Of a stretch of DNA of 64,000 bases, positions 12,923-26,136 are shown piece after piece. Each line of letters starts with the position of its first letter. The stretch's first letter is position 1. The notes beneath the pieces are model-generated. The model saw nothing but the letters and a program-made list of their open reading frames with translations, was not told the origin of the DNA and made no database searches. The DNA is from Ciona savignyi. Taxonomy: Eukaryota; Chordata; Ascidiacea; Phlebobranchia; Cionidae. The stretch spans positions 298,690 to 362,689 of the forward strand of contig CH003424.1 of NCBI GenBank assembly GCA_000149265.1, written 5' to 3'. The translations under genes and the position numbers were made by a program.

Positions 12923-13483
12923 TTATTTCTTAGTCGACTTTTTGGTCGATGCTTTCTTCGCTGCAGGTTTTTTTGCGACAGGCTTCTTTGGCTTAACCGT
13001 TTTTTTACTGGGTGTCTTTTTAACAGCGGTCTTTTTGGCAGCAGGCTTCTTTACAGTTGTCTTTTTGGCAGCAGGTTTCTTAGGGGTGGCTTTCTTGGCA
13101 ACTGCTTTTTTAGCCTTGGATGGGGTAGCAACTTTCTTTTTATTGGCCGTGGTTTTCTTGGAAGAGGCGGATTTCTTAGCTGCTGCAGTTTTTTTGGCGG
13201 CATCAGCTACAGGTTTAGGAATCTTGAACGATCCTGAAGCGCCTGCGCCCTTGGTTTGAACAATCTCTCCTTTGACAACAAGTTGCTTCAAAGCTTTGTT
13301 GACGTACGTGTTGGCGGAACCTTCCTTCAATTTGAAGGTGGCAACAACATACTTTACGATGGCCTGGCGAGAGCTACCAGATCTACTCTTTAAAGCAGCG
13401 ATCGCCGCCTTCACCATCTCATTGTAACTGGGGTGCGTCGGTTCAGCCTTCTTCGGTGCAGGTTTCTTCGCATTTGACGACAT
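12923..13483 (-). CDS. H1: Linker histone H1, copy 1
   Basis: Linker histone of 186 codons that binds the nucleosome dyad and linker DNA. A short basic N-tail (residues 1-15) precedes the winged-helix H15 domain (about 16-90: HPSYNEMVKAAIAALKSRSG to GASGSFKI), followed by a lysine-, alanine- and proline-rich tail with repeated KKPAAKKT units. I chose the ATG in front of SSNAKKPAP: the frame runs 24 codons further upstream but overlaps the promoter. CTATAAG at about 13535-13541 and the octamer ATGCAAAT at 13550-13557 lie upstream. It faces the H2A at 14809 head to head. Confidence 0.96.
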   Translation of the reverse strand: MSSNAKKPAPKKAEPTHPSYNEMVKAAIAALKSRSGSSRQAIVKYVVATFKLKEGSANTYVNKALKQLVVKGEIVQTKGAGASGSFKIPKPVADAAKKTAAAKKSASSKKTTANKKKVATPSKAKKAVAKKATPKKPAAKKTTVKKPAAKKTAVKKTPSKKTVKPKKPVAKKPAAKKASTKKSTKK

Positions 13484-13549
13484 GGTTGTGAGATGTTCGT
13501 AATAGAATGTATTTAAACGCCCGTCGAATGTGCTCTTATAGCAACTGGT

Positions 13550-13557
13550 ATGCAAAT
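13550..13557. promoter_or_regulatory. Octamer ATGCAAAT upstream of H1 copy 1
   Basis: Perfect Oct-factor octamer just beyond the TATA element. It is conserved at 27578-27585 and 40021-40028 before the other H1 copies. Confidence 0.6.
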
Positions 13558-14227
13558 TTTAATCAGACTAAAACGAGAGAACGAAGAAAAAAGACTCGCT
13601 GCGGTTTGGTCTAGACCTAGCTAAAGTTCTTTAAAGCGTAATCGCCTTTACGATACTGATAAAATTTTCGCGCCCATTATTGCAAAGTCAAACAAAATTT
13701 AACTCGGTGGCAAGTTATATGCGCTAACCCTCATCACACTTCATACTTCTAGCATGAACTTGACTTACTTTTTGTTCCGAAACCGATTGGAATCATATTT
13801 ATTGTCTCAGTATAATGATGCGCTGGTGGTAGAATAGTAAGCAAACTGGAAAAGCACGCACAAGTAAACCTAAATACCCCCTTTTTATCTGTATTAATTC
13901 TAGCAAAACAAAGGCGTATTAACTTCCACGACAATTTTTAATTGAAAATTTATTTTTACGGCAATTGGCCCGATTGTGTTGAAGACAATATGCCTGTTAT
14001 GGGGTCGAAAAAAGAATATGTTTTAAATGATGCTTCAATCCCGAATCTCGTTTAGTCGAAGAGAATATTGAAATTGCAATTTTTTTTCCTTTTAGATTTA
14101 TAAAGAAAAAGCCACTATCCCTCCCCTACTTTAAATGAGAGATTTCATTCATTACATGAGCTATTTGTTCAACTCACTTTAAACTTTTTTCTGTACTCTC
14201 TCTAGATGGATTCGACAATGCTAGCGT

Positions 14228-14235
14228 CTATATAA
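14228..14235 (+). promoter_or_regulatory. TATA box of H2A (14809)
   Basis: CTATATAA. It lies about 570 bases from the start codon because a 484-bp MITE now separates them; in the sister copies the distance is about 90. Confidence 0.65.
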
Positions 14236-14306
14236 CGAATCGTCCAGATAATTTACTCACACATCGCTTACCAAAGCATTAGAATTTGTATATCTTAACC
14301 ATCTAC

Positions 14307-15183
<877 letters not shown>

Positions 15184-15218
15184 ACACTTCGGTTTTACAA
15201 CCACCACCACCACCAAAC

Positions 15219-15234
15219 GGCTCTTTTTAGAGCC
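15219..15234 (+). promoter_or_regulatory. Histone stem-loop of H2A (14809)
   Basis: GGCTCTTTTTAGAGCC, loop UUUU, then ACCCC and AAAAAGAGT. Confidence 0.95.
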
Positions 15235-15550
15235 ACCCCATTTTTAAAAAGAGTAACAAGTGAAATGCATAGCTAGGTATGTTCCAATGTCATAAACGGT
15301 GGGTCAATAAAGCGTCCATACATTCACAACACCGTCGTTTAAAAATGTTAACGTTTCCGAAGCGATTCAGGCAAATGGAAATTTTCGCAATATCCAGTAA
15401 TGCTATAAATTACTAAATGTACCGTTTTTTATAATGTTAGGTATTTCCAACGCTATTTGAGAAACATTTTTATTTTTGTTAAAATCTACATGGATTAATT
15501 CAAAAAGAGGGAAATTTTTTTTTATTAAACCAACAAACTGCCAATTTGCG

Positions 15551-15618
15551 TGTAACGTCATGAAGTGGCGCGGTGAGTTTCGCTTTCCCGCTAAATATTT
15601 AAAATTTGGCGCGCTTTC
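15551..15618. promoter_or_regulatory. E2F-like spacer module, copy a
   Basis: AACGTCATGA, then CTTTCCCGC, an AATATTTAAAAT core and TTTGGCGCGC within 65 bases. TTTCCCGC and TTTGGCGC fit the E2F consensus and ACGTCA a CRE half-site. It sits next to an orphan stem-loop. Confidence 0.5.
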
Positions 15619-15657
15619 TCTTAAAATGGTTATGTTTTGAGCTCTCGAAAGTTGGCT

Positions 15658-15673
15658 GGCTCTAAAAAGAGCC
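15658..15673 (-). repeat. Orphan histone stem-loop between H2A and H2B (unit 1)
   Basis: A perfect GGCTCTTTTTAGAGCC (-) with CATGCAAACTTAAAC on its 5' side, the same leader as the H1 3' UTR. No open frame precedes it, so it looks like the 3' end of a deleted H1. Confidence 0.8.
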
Positions 15674-15866
15674 GTTTAAGTTTGCATGGCATATTCTCTT
15701 TAGATGTGGGTTTATAAGACGTCTTAACAATTACAATGCCGTTCTGTAGTCAAGTGGTAATATTTGCAATAATCAACATTTTAAATTTGTTTAAATCATT
15801 GCTCCTTGGTTAAAAACGATAGAAAATAATTCTTCATTAAACCAATAAACAAACTGCATATTTTCG

Positions 15867-15932
15867 TGTTAACTTCATGATGTGGAGCATATAGATTGAC
15901 TTTCCCGCCTAATATTTAAAATTTGGCGCGCT
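15867..15932. promoter_or_regulatory. E2F-like spacer module, copy b
   Basis: TTTCCCGCC, AATATTTAAAAT and TTTGGCGCGC in the same order and spacing as copy a, 315 bases away. The two lie in a local direct repeat. Confidence 0.5.
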
Positions 15933-16229
15933 TTCATTTTTAAATTCACAGATGTAAATCATAAGCGCGCAATTTTAACTGCTCTAAACCAAGTACCGTT
16001 AGATTCATTCAAAAAGCGCGGGAATTATGTTGAGATTTTTACGTTTTACAGTGCAGGTTGTTGCTAAATTTGGTAAAATAAATATTTCTTCGGTATTTTA
16101 AACACATGATCTGTATAATTGCACAGAACAACTTAAGAATACCATACAATTTATCCACAACGTCCATCTTAAAGTAACTGCGCTAATTTTGTAATGGTAA
16201 TTCATGTTTTTCTCTTTCATAAAATGGGT

Positions 16230-16245
16230 GGCTCTAAAAAGAGCC
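16230..16245 (-). promoter_or_regulatory. Histone stem-loop of H2B (16269)
   Basis: GGCTCTTTTTAGAGCC (-), loop UUUU: the type A H2B 3' end. Confidence 0.95.
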
Positions 16246-16268
16246 GTTTGTGGTTTGTGCAAAACGAT

Positions 16269-16631
16269 TTACTTGGAGCTGGTGTACTTGGTGACGGCTT
16301 TGGTGCCTTCGGAAACTGCATGCTTGGCAAGCTCACCAGGCAGCAACAGTCGAACTGCGGTCTGGATTTCCCGACTGCTGATCGTGGACCTCTTGTTGTA
16401 ACCGGCAAGTTTTGACGCTTCGGATGCAATGCGCTCGAAAATATCATTCACGAACGAGTTCATGATGCTCATCGCTTTGCTGGAGATACCAGTGTCAGGG
16501 TGTACCTGCTTCAGTACCTTGTATACATAGATGGAGAAGCTTTCCTTTCGCTTTGATCGGCGCTTCTTCTTTCCTTCGGACGGTGCCGCCTTCTTGACTA
16601 GTTTCTTGCTTCCTTTGCCTGTTGGTGCCAT
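16269..16631 (-). CDS. H2B: Histone H2B, type A (unit 1)
   Basis: 120 codons, the consensus H2B protein of this array. Type A promoter: TATAAAAG (16673-16680) followed by an octamer variant ATGCTAAT (16690-16697), quite unlike the type B promoter of the H2B genes next to H3. Its 3' flank with the UUUU stem-loop is also type A. Neighbours are the H2A at 14809 (convergent) and H4 at 17904. Confidence 0.98.
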   Translation of the reverse strand: MAPTGKGSKKLVKKAAPSEGKKKRRSKRKESFSIYVYKVLKQVHPDTGISSKAMSIMNSFVNDIFERIASEASKLAGYNKRSTISSREIQTAVRLLLPGELAKHAVSEGTKAVTKYTSSK

Positions 16632-16689
16632 GGTTGTACGTTTAACTGATGATCATCGCATCACCGTTTTCTCTTTTATAGCCACCAAT

Positions 16690-16697
16690 ATGCTAAT
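16690..16697. promoter_or_regulatory. Octamer variant ATGCTAAT, type A H2B promoter
   Basis: Oct-type element 17 bases beyond the TATA box. It is repeated in the promoters of the H2B genes at 19174, 30635 and 42497. Confidence 0.5.
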
Positions 16698-17281
16698 GTA
16701 CAGCGAACAAAATCGATGGTCGGATAGATTCTCTCGTTTGTCTTTTTTTGGTTTATACGCAATCGCGTAGCTTGGGACTATATATTTAAATTTAGAAAAC
16801 GAGAAGTATACAATTTGCCTTTATTAATAAATTTTACTTTAAAGAAATGTAACCGTAATTTGTAATTCTAAAACCATTATTAACTAAAATAATTACCGTT
16901 AAATTTCTAATTGAACGCCATCTCCCATTGACATGACAATAATCTAATAGATATGTCAATGATTTTCCTCAGTGATTTTTCTATTATCAGTAAGCGTAAC
17001 TGAACTAATAGATTCGCCACCACAACAAAAGAGTTAAAAAAAGATCTGGTGTTTAAAATAGAGGTTTGTTGGTATTTATGAATGTATACCATCAAATAAA
17101 CATGTAAAAATTCAAACACACTTTTACGCATGAATTCTGATCAATCCTGATTTCGAACCAACCAGCTGAACAGATGAACATGAAACCGACCAGCATGCAA
17201 CACGTCGCAGTGTATTACAGTCTAAATTATGAGTACCAGGTCGATATAGTCTTTACCCTGTAAAAAATAAAATATTGGGGT

Positions 17282-17297
17282 GGCTTTGAAAAGGGCC
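17282..17297 (-). repeat. Degenerate orphan stem-loop, H2B-H4 spacer
   Basis: GGCCCTTTTCAAAGCC (-): two stem pairs lost, flanks still match histone ends (GGGGTGG...CCGTTTT). No gene precedes it. Confidence 0.7.
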
Positions 17298-17607
17298 GTT
17301 TTGATGAATGTAAAAACCTGAATTATAAATGAAACAACCAAATAAAAAATGTAGAGGGTAATTTTAGTAAAAACAACTAATAGTAAATTTTAACTAATAT
17401 ACTTAGTATTGTGAAAACGCGATGCAGAAATATACATGGTATTGTGAAAATAAGTTGCAGAAAAACTAGCATTGTTAAAACTCGTTGCATGAAAAGAAGT
17501 ATTGGAGAGAGACTGAATGAACCAATCAAAACTAGTCTGCGAAAGAGCTGACCAATCATATCGTAATAACCAGAAATTTAAATTATTTATTTAAATTTTC
17601 TGGCCGT

Positions 17608-17764
17608 ATGACAAAAGAGGGAAACTGAAAGGCGAAATACTGCACACTAAAATAAAGAATATGGCATTAGAGTATTTTTTAAAGTTCGGGTTGGTGTTGA
17701 GATTAGTGTTTGGGGAATGGTTAGAATTAGTTTCCTTAGCTTCAGTGTGCAGTTTTCCTGGCAA
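17608..17764. mobile_element. Palindromic MITE, family M
   Basis: AGAGGGAAACTG start, TTGGTGTTGAGATTAGTGTTTG core and CAGTTTTCC end. It lies 3' of H4; relatives at 20582, 32443 and 43975 are at the matching place. Confidence 0.6.
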
Positions 17765-17862
17765 AAGTATAGAATACCGTTTCAACTGTATGATGCTATT
17801 AGCTGTAGTATAAACGCTTAGACAAACGATGTAATATTTCGATCTCTTTCTATTAATTGGGT

Positions 17863-17878
17863 GGCCCTAAAAAGGGCC
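17863..17878 (-). promoter_or_regulatory. Histone stem-loop of H4 (17904)
   Basis: GGCCCTTTTTAGGGCC (-), followed by ACCCAATTAATAGAAAGAGAT. Confidence 0.95.
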
Positions 17879-17903
17879 GTTTGTTGAAATGAAGTTAGCT
17901 GAA

Positions 17904-18224
<321 letters not shown>

Positions 18225-19018
18225 TTACTTTCGTTGACAATGAGTAGAATGAAGTAATCAGTCAGTCGGTTTTGTATTTATATCCGCCATTCGTACGTCT
18301 TCGAATTGAAAGAAAAAAAGTACCTTAGGTCTCTCGTTTTTGTGTAAAAGGGTAAAAATTTCTTTCAACAGTCTCTCGTGCGATGACATGACATGTTGTT
18401 TTCCCAATTGTTTGGGCGGGAACTTAAACGACAATTGTTTTTGAAATTTATACAGTAACTTAACTTTATTTAAACACTCTGAATATTCTATGCTTCTGCA
18501 TACGATGTAATCTTATCGGGTCGTTTTTAATCCGAAATACGTGCATAGAATTTATACAAGATGTTGTTGTATTTTTAGTTTCGACCTTTTACATTTTTAA
18601 ATTCGCCCTTGCTCAATGTAGTAGCATTTCTCCCCATTTGTACTTTTTGTATTAACTGTTCTGAAGCGCTGATAATGGAATTTTGTGACGTCTCGATTTG
18701 GATCCTCTGACTCAATACACCACAAACTTTCCCTACTGGCTGTGCTACAAAGACAAAATTTACACCAACTATAGGACCACCACCCGGCAATGTTCCTTTG
18801 TACAAGTATGCTTCAGGTCCTACCTCTCATTGATTTAAGTTGGACAGTAAAGTTGAGGGCTCAATTTGGTTGGGATGAATAAACATAGTTGTGTGAGATA
18901 TGTTAAATATACATGAACAGAATCTTTATAAAATACATTTTAGATAATATTAGAATATTTTACCAGCATACGCATACTTCGATTGTGTAAATGTTTTACA
19001 CAGTGATTTTTTAAGGTT

Positions 19019-19034
19019 GGCACTAAAAAGAGCC
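19019..19034 (-). repeat. Degenerate orphan stem-loop, H4-H2B spacer
   Basis: GGCTCTTTTTAGTGCC (-), one mismatched pair, inside a CGCTAAAC context. It is repeated at 22045, 33903 and about 45424 at the matching place of other units. Confidence 0.7.
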
Positions 19035-19130
19035 GTTTAGCGGTTGAATAAAGTGACAATTTGATTCTCGAACACTACCTAGCCCGTCTCCCCGCCATAT
19101 AATACAATATGCTCTTTACAAAATTTGGGT

Positions 19131-19146
19131 GGCTCTGAAAAGAGCC
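19131..19146 (-). promoter_or_regulatory. Histone stem-loop of H2B (19174)
   Basis: GGCTCTTTTCAGAGCC (-), loop UUUC: a type B 3' end on a gene with a type A promoter. Confidence 0.95.
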
Positions 19147-19173
19147 GTTTAGAAGGTGACTGAAACTAATGAT

Positions 19174-19536
19174 TTACTTGGAGCTGGTGTACTTGGTGAC
19201 GGCTTTGGTGCCTTCAGAAACTGCATGCTTGGCAAGCTCACCAGGCAACAACAGTCTAACTGCGGTCTGAATTTCCCGACTACTGATTGTAGATCTCTTG
19301 TTGTAACCGGCAAGTTTCGACGCTTCGGATGCGATGCGCTCGAAAATGTCGTTCACGAATGAATTCATGATGCTCATAGCTTTGCTGGAGATACCAGTGT
19401 CAGGGTGCACTTGCTTCAGCACCTTGTATACATAGATGGAGAAGCTTTCCTTTCGCTTTGATCGGCGCTTCTTCTTTCCTTCGGACGGTGCCGCCTTCTT
19501 GACTAGTTTCTTGCTTCCTTTGCCTGTTGGTGCCAT
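19174..19536 (-). CDS. H2B: Histone H2B, hybrid A/B (unit 1)
   Basis: 120 codons, consensus H2B protein. The upstream region (TATAAAAG at 19579-19586, ATGCTAAT, and several hundred bases beyond) matches the type A gene at 16269, while the 3' flank and UUUC stem-loop match type B genes (22200, 34058). It is therefore a recombinant between the two H2B loci of the unit, formed when the H4-H2B segment was duplicated. The breakpoint must lie within or near the coding region. Confidence 0.97.
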   Translation of the reverse strand: MAPTGKGSKKLVKKAAPSEGKKKRRSKRKESFSIYVYKVLKQVHPDTGISSKAMSIMNSFVNDIFERIASEASKLAGYNKRSTISSREIQTAVRLLLPGELAKHAVSEGTKAVTKYTSSK

Positions 19537-20313
19537 GGTTGTTCGTTTGAACTGATAAACATCGGATCACCGTTTTCTCTTTTATAGCCACCAATATGCT
19601 AATGTACAGCGAACAAAATCGATGGTCGGATAGATTCTCTCGTTTGTCTTTTTTTTGGTTTATTCGCAATCGCGTAGCTTGGGACTATATATTTAAATTT
19701 AGAAAACTAGGAGTATACAATGTGCCTTTATTAATAAATTCTACTTTAAAGAAATGTAATAGCAATTTGTAATTCTAAAACCATTATTAACTAAAATAAT
19801 TACCGTTAAATTTCTAATTGAACGCCATTTCCCATTGACATGACAATAATCTAATGGATATTTCACTTGATTTTCCTCAGTGATTTTTCTATTATCAGTA
19901 AGCGTATTTCGTTTGATGTTTTTTCTTGTTTCTTTAATGATAACTGTGAGAATTTTTTTTCGTTATATAAATTAAATTTATCTTCCTACAATTCTTATTA
20001 ACTACTCAAAAATGAGAGTGCCACTCTCTAACTGAACTAATAGATTCGCCACCACAACAAAAGAGTTAAAAAAAGATCTGGTGTTTAAAATAGAGGTTTA
20101 TTAGTATTTATGAATGTATGCCATCAAATAAACATGTAAAAATTCAAACACACTTCGACGCATGAATTCTGATCAATCCTGATTTCGAACCAACCAGCTG
20201 AACAGGTGAACATGAAACCGACCAGCATGCAGCACGTCACAGTGTATTACAGTCTAAATTTTGAGTACCAGGTCGAAATAGTTTTTAACCTGTGAAAAAT
20301 AAAATATTGGGGT

Positions 20314-20329
20314 GGCTTTGAAAAGAGCC
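20314..20329 (-). repeat. Degenerate orphan stem-loop, H2B-H4 spacer
   Basis: GGCTCTTTTCAAAGCC (-), five of six pairs. It is less decayed than the duplicate at 17282. Confidence 0.7.
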
Positions 20330-20581
20330 GTTTTGATGAATGTAAAAACCTGAATTATAAATGAAACAACCAAATAAAAAATGTACTGGGTAATTTTAGT
20401 AAAAACAACTAATAGCAAATTTTAACTAATATACTTAGTATTGTTAAAACTCGTTGCATGAAAAGAAGTATTGGAGAGAGACTGAATGAACCAATCAAAA
20501 CTAGTCTGCGATAGAGCTGACCAATCATATCGTAATAACCAGAAATTCAAATTATCTACTTAAATTTTTTGGCCGTATGAC

Positions 20582-20745
20582 AAAAGAGGGAAACTAAGAG
20601 GCGAAATACTGCACACTAAAATAAAGAATATGGCATTAGTATTTTTTAAAGTTCGGGTTGGTGTTAAGATTAGTGTTTGGGGAATGGTTAGAATTAGTTA
20701 CCTTAGCTTCAGTGTGCAGTTTTTCTCAATTTAGTGGTGTCCTGG
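20582..20745. mobile_element. Palindromic MITE, family M
   Basis: Duplicate of the element at 17608, with a longer right end (CAGTTTTTCTCAATTTAGTG). Confidence 0.6.
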
Positions 20746-20846
20746 CAAAAGTATAGAATACCGTTTTAACTGTATGATGTTATTAGCTTTAGTATAAACG
20801 CTTGGACAAGCGATGTAATATTTCGATCTCTTTCTATTAATTGGGT

Positions 20847-20862
20847 GGCCCTAAAAAGGGCC
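20847..20862 (-). promoter_or_regulatory. Histone stem-loop of H4 (20888)
   Basis: GGCCCTTTTTAGGGCC (-), with GAAAGAGAT beyond. Confidence 0.95.
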
Positions 20863-20887
20863 GTTTGTTGAATTGAAGTTAGCTGAA

Positions 20888-21241
<354 letters not shown>

Positions 21242-21390
21242 TCAGTCAGTCGGTTTTGTATTTATATCCGCCATTCGTACGTCTTCGAATTAAAAGAAAA
21301 AAAGTACCTTAGGTCTCTCGTTTTTGTGTAAAAAGGTCAAAAGTTCTTTCAGTAATCTCTCGTGCGATGACATAACATGTTGTTTTCCCA

Positions 21391-21475
21391 ATTGTTTGGG
21401 CGGGAACTTAAACGACAATTGTTCGGGCGGGAACCAAAACGACATTTGGGTAGGGCGGGAACTTAAACTACAATT
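21391..21475. promoter_or_regulatory. Triplicated GGGCGGGAAC block upstream of H4
   Basis: Three copies of a ~25-bp block with core GGGCGGGAAC (E2F-like on the other strand, GTTCCCGCCC). The H4 at 32766 also has three; those at 6016, 17904 and 44318 have one. Confidence 0.55.
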
Positions 21476-22044
21476 GTTTTTGAAATTTATACAGTAACTT
21501 AACTTTATTTAAACACTCTGAATATTCCATGCTTCTGCATACGATGTAATCTTATCGGGTCGTTTTCAATCCGAGATACGTGCATAGAATTTATACAAGA
21601 TGTTGTTGTATTTTTAGTTTCGACCTTTTACATTTTTAAATTCGCCCTTGCTCAATGTAGTAGCATTTCTCCCCATTTGTACTTTATGTATTAACTGTTC
21701 TAAAGCGCTGATAATGGAATTTTGTGACGTCTCGATTTGGATCCTCTGACTCAATACACTGCAAAATTTCCTTACTGGCTGGACAAAATTACCACCTTTT
21801 ATTAGACCACCAATCTACAATTTTCGTTTGTACAAATACTCTTTAAGTTATAACTATCACTGATTAAAGTTGGACAGTAAAATTGAGGGCTCAATTCGGT
21901 TGGGATGAATAAGCATAGTTGTGTGAGATATGTTAAATATTTCTGAGCAGAATCTAAAATACATTTTAGATAATATTAGAATATTTTACCAGCATGCGCA
22001 TACTTCGATTGTGTAAATGTTTTACACATTGATTTTTTAAGGTT

Positions 22045-22060
22045 GGCACTAAAAAGAGCC
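22045..22060 (-). repeat. Degenerate orphan stem-loop, H4-H2B spacer
   Basis: GGCTCTTTTTAGTGCC (-), identical to 19019. Confidence 0.7.
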
Positions 22061-22156
22061 GTTTAGCGGTTGAATGAAGTGACAAATGGTTTCTCGAACA
22101 CCACCTAGCCCGTCTCCCCGCAATATAATAAAATATGCTCTTTACAAAATTTGGGT

Positions 22157-22172
22157 GGCTCTGAAAAGAGCC
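22157..22172 (-). promoter_or_regulatory. Histone stem-loop of H2B (22200)
   Basis: GGCTCTTTTCAGAGCC (-), loop UUUC. Confidence 0.95.
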
Positions 22173-22199
22173 GTTTAGAAGGTGACTGAAACTAATGAT

Positions 22200-22562
22200 T
22201 TACTTGGAGCTAGTGTACTTGGTGACGGCTTTGGTACCTTCGGAAACTGCATGCTTGGCAAGCTCACCAGGCAGCAAAAGCCGTACTGCGGTCTGGATTT
22301 CCCGACTGCTGATTGTAGACCTCTTGTTGTAACCGGCAAGTTTCGACGCTTCGGATGCGATGCGCTCGAAAATATCGTTCACGAATGAATTCATGATGCT
22401 CATTGCTTTGCTGGAGATACCAGTGTCAGGGTGCACTTGCTTCAGCACCTTGTATACATAGATGGAGAAGCTTTCCTTTCGCTTTGATCGGCGCTTCTTC
22501 TTTCCTTCGGACGGTGCAGCCTTCTTGACTAGTTTCTTGCTTCCTTTGCCTGTTGGTGCCAT
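22200..22562 (-). CDS. H2B: Histone H2B, type B (unit 1)
   Basis: 120 codons, consensus protein. Pure type B: TATTTATAG at 22615-22623, ATTGTTTCATATTTATAGCC context, UUUC stem-loop. The base before the ATG context differs (CCATCGCTG instead of CCATGGTTG on +), with no effect on the protein. It adjoins the H3 fragment at 23363. Confidence 0.98.
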   Translation of the reverse strand: MAPTGKGSKKLVKKAAPSEGKKKRRSKRKESFSIYVYKVLKQVHPDTGISSKAMSIMNSFVNDIFERIASEASKLAGYNKRSTISSREIQTAVRLLLPGELAKHAVSEGTKAVTKYTSSK

Positions 22563-23029
22563 CGCTGTTCTTTGGAACTGATGACTAACGCACCAATTGT
22601 TTCATATTTATAGCCTCGCACATGGTAATTTTTAGCGAGATCGTAACGCGAGAATACAATGAAAAAGGCGTCTGTGAGTTCTGATTGGCTCCCTCCCTTT
22701 TTTATAGTGCTAACTCGACAGAGGTGCGACATATATAAATAAAACACAAAAGTATAAAATTTAGCAATGTTTCCTACTTTCCCACAGTTAAAGATAGCCA
22801 ATGGTTGAGCCAACGACCGCTTTCTAGATGTTACTGAAAACACATTAAATGTCCTTTATTTTTAAAAAATGGGATATCCGACCATTTCATGTGTTGCTAC
22901 ATATATAAATAATAAAAAAAACTTGAAGAAAATTGCATCTTTAACGCAGTACAAATAAAAAAATGTATATCGTCATTACCGTGATCGGTACATTAAAACT
23001 AAAACAAGATAAACCACAAATATGACACT

Positions 23030-23175
23030 AGGGAAAATTGGACGATAAAATGAAGACACATTAAAGTTAGTTTTAAGCATGGATTTGGAATTAAGGTTAG
23101 TTCTGGGGTTGAGATTAGTGTATAGGGCATTTTTAGAGTAGAGTTTTTCTCATTTTAATGTAGCCCTACAACTCT
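23030..23175. mobile_element. Palindromic MITE, family M
   Basis: CACTAGGGAAAATTGG start, GTTAGTTCTGGGGTTGAG core, TTTTAATGTAGCCCT end. Same place as 8394. Confidence 0.5.
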
Positions 23176-23324
23176 AATCTTAATGAAATGAAACTTATCA
23201 CGGAATTTACATAAATCTTGAATAGAATGTAAGAACTTAGATTAGTTTAATTGTAAATTTTGGACCATTTACAACGGGAAATATCAATTCGTTTAAAATA
23301 TTAGAACTCTTTGAAATATTTGGT

Positions 23325-23340
23325 GGCTCTAAAAATAGCC
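23325..23340 (-). repeat. Decayed stem-loop of the H3 fragment
   Basis: GGCTATTTTTAGAGCC (-) with one broken pair. Confidence 0.8.
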
Positions 23341-23362
23341 GTTTGAAGGGGTGGAAGCGTTA

Positions 23363-23433
23363 GTTTGAGCACGTTCACCACGGATACGTCGGGCTAATTG
23401 AATATCTTTGGACATGATGGCCACTTGCTTTTG
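23363..23433 (-). pseudogene. Histone H3 3' fragment
   Basis: Encodes only the last ~23 H3 residues: [19 protein letters not shown] is recognisable with V-to-A and P-to-S type changes (VAIMSKDIQ). The stop codon has become CAA. To the right the homology ends in AT-rich sequence, and the intact H3 begins 175 bases further. It is the stump of a tandem H3 duplication. Confidence 0.88.
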
Positions 23434-23567
23434 TAATTTATAAAAAACAATCCCATTGTGAATTGTTAACAATTTGGCTTAGTTCAATTGATAAATATAA
23501 TATATACCATCTACTACGGAAATACGACCGACTCATTGAAATATAATTCTCTTTGAAAACAATAGGT

Positions 23568-23583
23568 GGCTCTGAAAAGAGCC
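23568..23583 (-). promoter_or_regulatory. Histone stem-loop of H3 (23608)
   Basis: GGCTCTTTTCAGAGCC (-), loop UUUC; the next bases are ACCTA rather than ACCCA. Confidence 0.95.
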
Positions 23584-23607
23584 GTTGGAAGAAGTTCAAG
23601 CGTTTGT

Positions 23608-24063
<456 letters not shown>

Positions 24064-24265
24064 TTATTTATAGCCGAAAATCTCCCGCCAATTTTATCTG
24101 AACGATGATTGGTTAGTTTAAAGAATGGCGCCCAATTTTATTTTTTCATAAATTAGTTAAATTCTCTCGCTCACGACCTTTTCCTCCCCAGTTTAGTTGC
24201 TCTATTTTACGATTTTGGAAGAAGGTAATAACTGAGACTCTATTTATATACAATTTTTTAATATA

Positions 24266-24439
24266 CAGTAGGCGCCGCTTTTTATGACCACGGATAACAT
24301 GATCAATTTGGTATGGTACGAAATTTCTCCGTCACTTAACTACACACTTTTCTTCGAGTTTTAGTGTAATTTTTATAAATATTTATTTTTTCCATTTTTA
24401 TTTATTTTTTTATGTGGGTTTAGCGGCCACGTCTAAATA
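24266..24439. mobile_element. MITE family B, copy 2 (split and truncated)
   Basis: Starts CAGTAGGCGCCGCTT after TA as in copy 1, runs into the internal family X block, and is cut at TA where another MITE begins (24440). Its right half is missing. Confidence 0.75.
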
Positions 24440-24935
24440 CAGTGGAACCCCGCTTTACGACCACCTCGATAACACGACCACCTCATTATCAGGACCACTT
24501 CAGTGCGGTCCCAAATAATTTAATATGGTAATGCATTGCATTCTGTTTCAATAACGCGACCACCCGGTTTCCAGACCAGGACCGCCATATTTTGGTCCAA
24601 AACTTAAAATTTGACTCCGCTTAAGTGACCACACGAGCTAAATATTTTTCCTTTGTCACCAAAATAATAAGGTTAAATTACTTTTATGATCAAAACAATA
24701 AGAATAAATGAGTGCACACTAAAGAAAATGTGGAAAACAGAACTTAATCTTACAAGATAAACTTTAGTATTGAATTTATTGTGCAGTATCTGATGAAAAT
24801 AATGGCATTTGGTGAAAATTTAGTAAAAATGCAGACGTTGAGACAGCATATGACGACAACTTGCTCCAAATTAAAATTCACTAACACGACCACTCGCTAA
24901 CAAGACCGCTTGATCACGGGTTGTAAAAAAAACGA
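24440..24935. mobile_element. MITE family P (pogo-like), nested in family B
   Basis: Starts CAGTGGAACCCCGCTT directly after TA and holds several CGACCACC repeats. It is the reverse orientation of the element at 31180-31688. The right end is eroded (CCGCTTGATCACGGG). No coding sequence. Confidence 0.75.
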
Positions 24936-25094
24936 GCTTTAAATGTCGGGGACCAATAACATGGAGAAAATTGAATTTCAAATGCAAAATATTTGTTCTT
25001 ATACACTGAAATAACTTATAATAGGACATCTGCGTTTATGTTATAGAAAAGACATATTGATTGTGTGCATTGAGCCTCCTTTTAAAAATGGGGT

Positions 25095-25110
25095 GGCTCT
25101 AAAAAGAGCC
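25095..25110 (-). promoter_or_regulatory. Histone stem-loop of H2A (25145)
   Basis: GGCTCTTTTTAGAGCC (-), loop UUUU. Confidence 0.95.
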
Positions 25111-25144
25111 GTTTTAATGGTGGTTGTTGAAAAACCGAAGTCGT

Positions 25145-25603
<459 letters not shown>

Positions 25604-25983
25604 TTATATACACGCAAGTATTGTCGAATTCCACTAAAAGAGAATACAGACAAAAAAAGGAAAAATGAGTGAACCAATTACGAGTTTCTCTCGTTTTAGG
25701 AAGGGACAATTGATGACTTTGTGGGTTTTCCAAATTCAAACTACGCAGTATAGTAAATATTTTCTTCGATTAAAAATAGAAATGTTATCATTATATGCAA
25801 TACATGTTGTTAATTCTTTTGTAATAAAACGGAAAGTTAATATTTCTATATAAATAGTAAATATTTTTTTGTCCGTACAATCGTTCTCAAAAAAGTGGGA
25901 ATTAATTTTTGATTTTTAACAGTATTCTAGGATATTTTATTATCTGAAACAAGTTTATACCTGTTTTTTTTTCATTAGTTAAT

Positions 25984-26136
25984 ATGAACTCGTTCGTGAA
26001 TGATATTTTCAGAACGCAATTCAAGTTTTGCTGCCTTGCATACTTGCAAAGAATACAGTCTTCGAAGGCACCATCTACATCAGTTTCAAGTGAATCAGTA
26101 GTTTCAATCAAGCTTAAACGGCTCTTTTTATATCTA
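25984..26136 (+). pseudogene. H2B pseudogene fragment, opposite strand (unit 2)
   Basis: Begins in frame with MNSFVNDIF (H2B residues about 58-66), loses the next ~25 codons, then continues with a shifted-frame copy of the [15 protein letters not shown] to TKAVTKY region, to a half stem-loop AAACGGCTCTTTTTA. The frame stays open to 26361 by chance. Best preserved of the three remnants. Confidence 0.8.

Noticed and set aside
12942..13259. Long + strand open frame over H1 (also 26970-27287, 39476-39730)
   Set aside because: It is the antisense of the lysine/alanine-rich H1 tail, giving hydrophobic low-complexity sequence. Codon periodicity belongs to H1.
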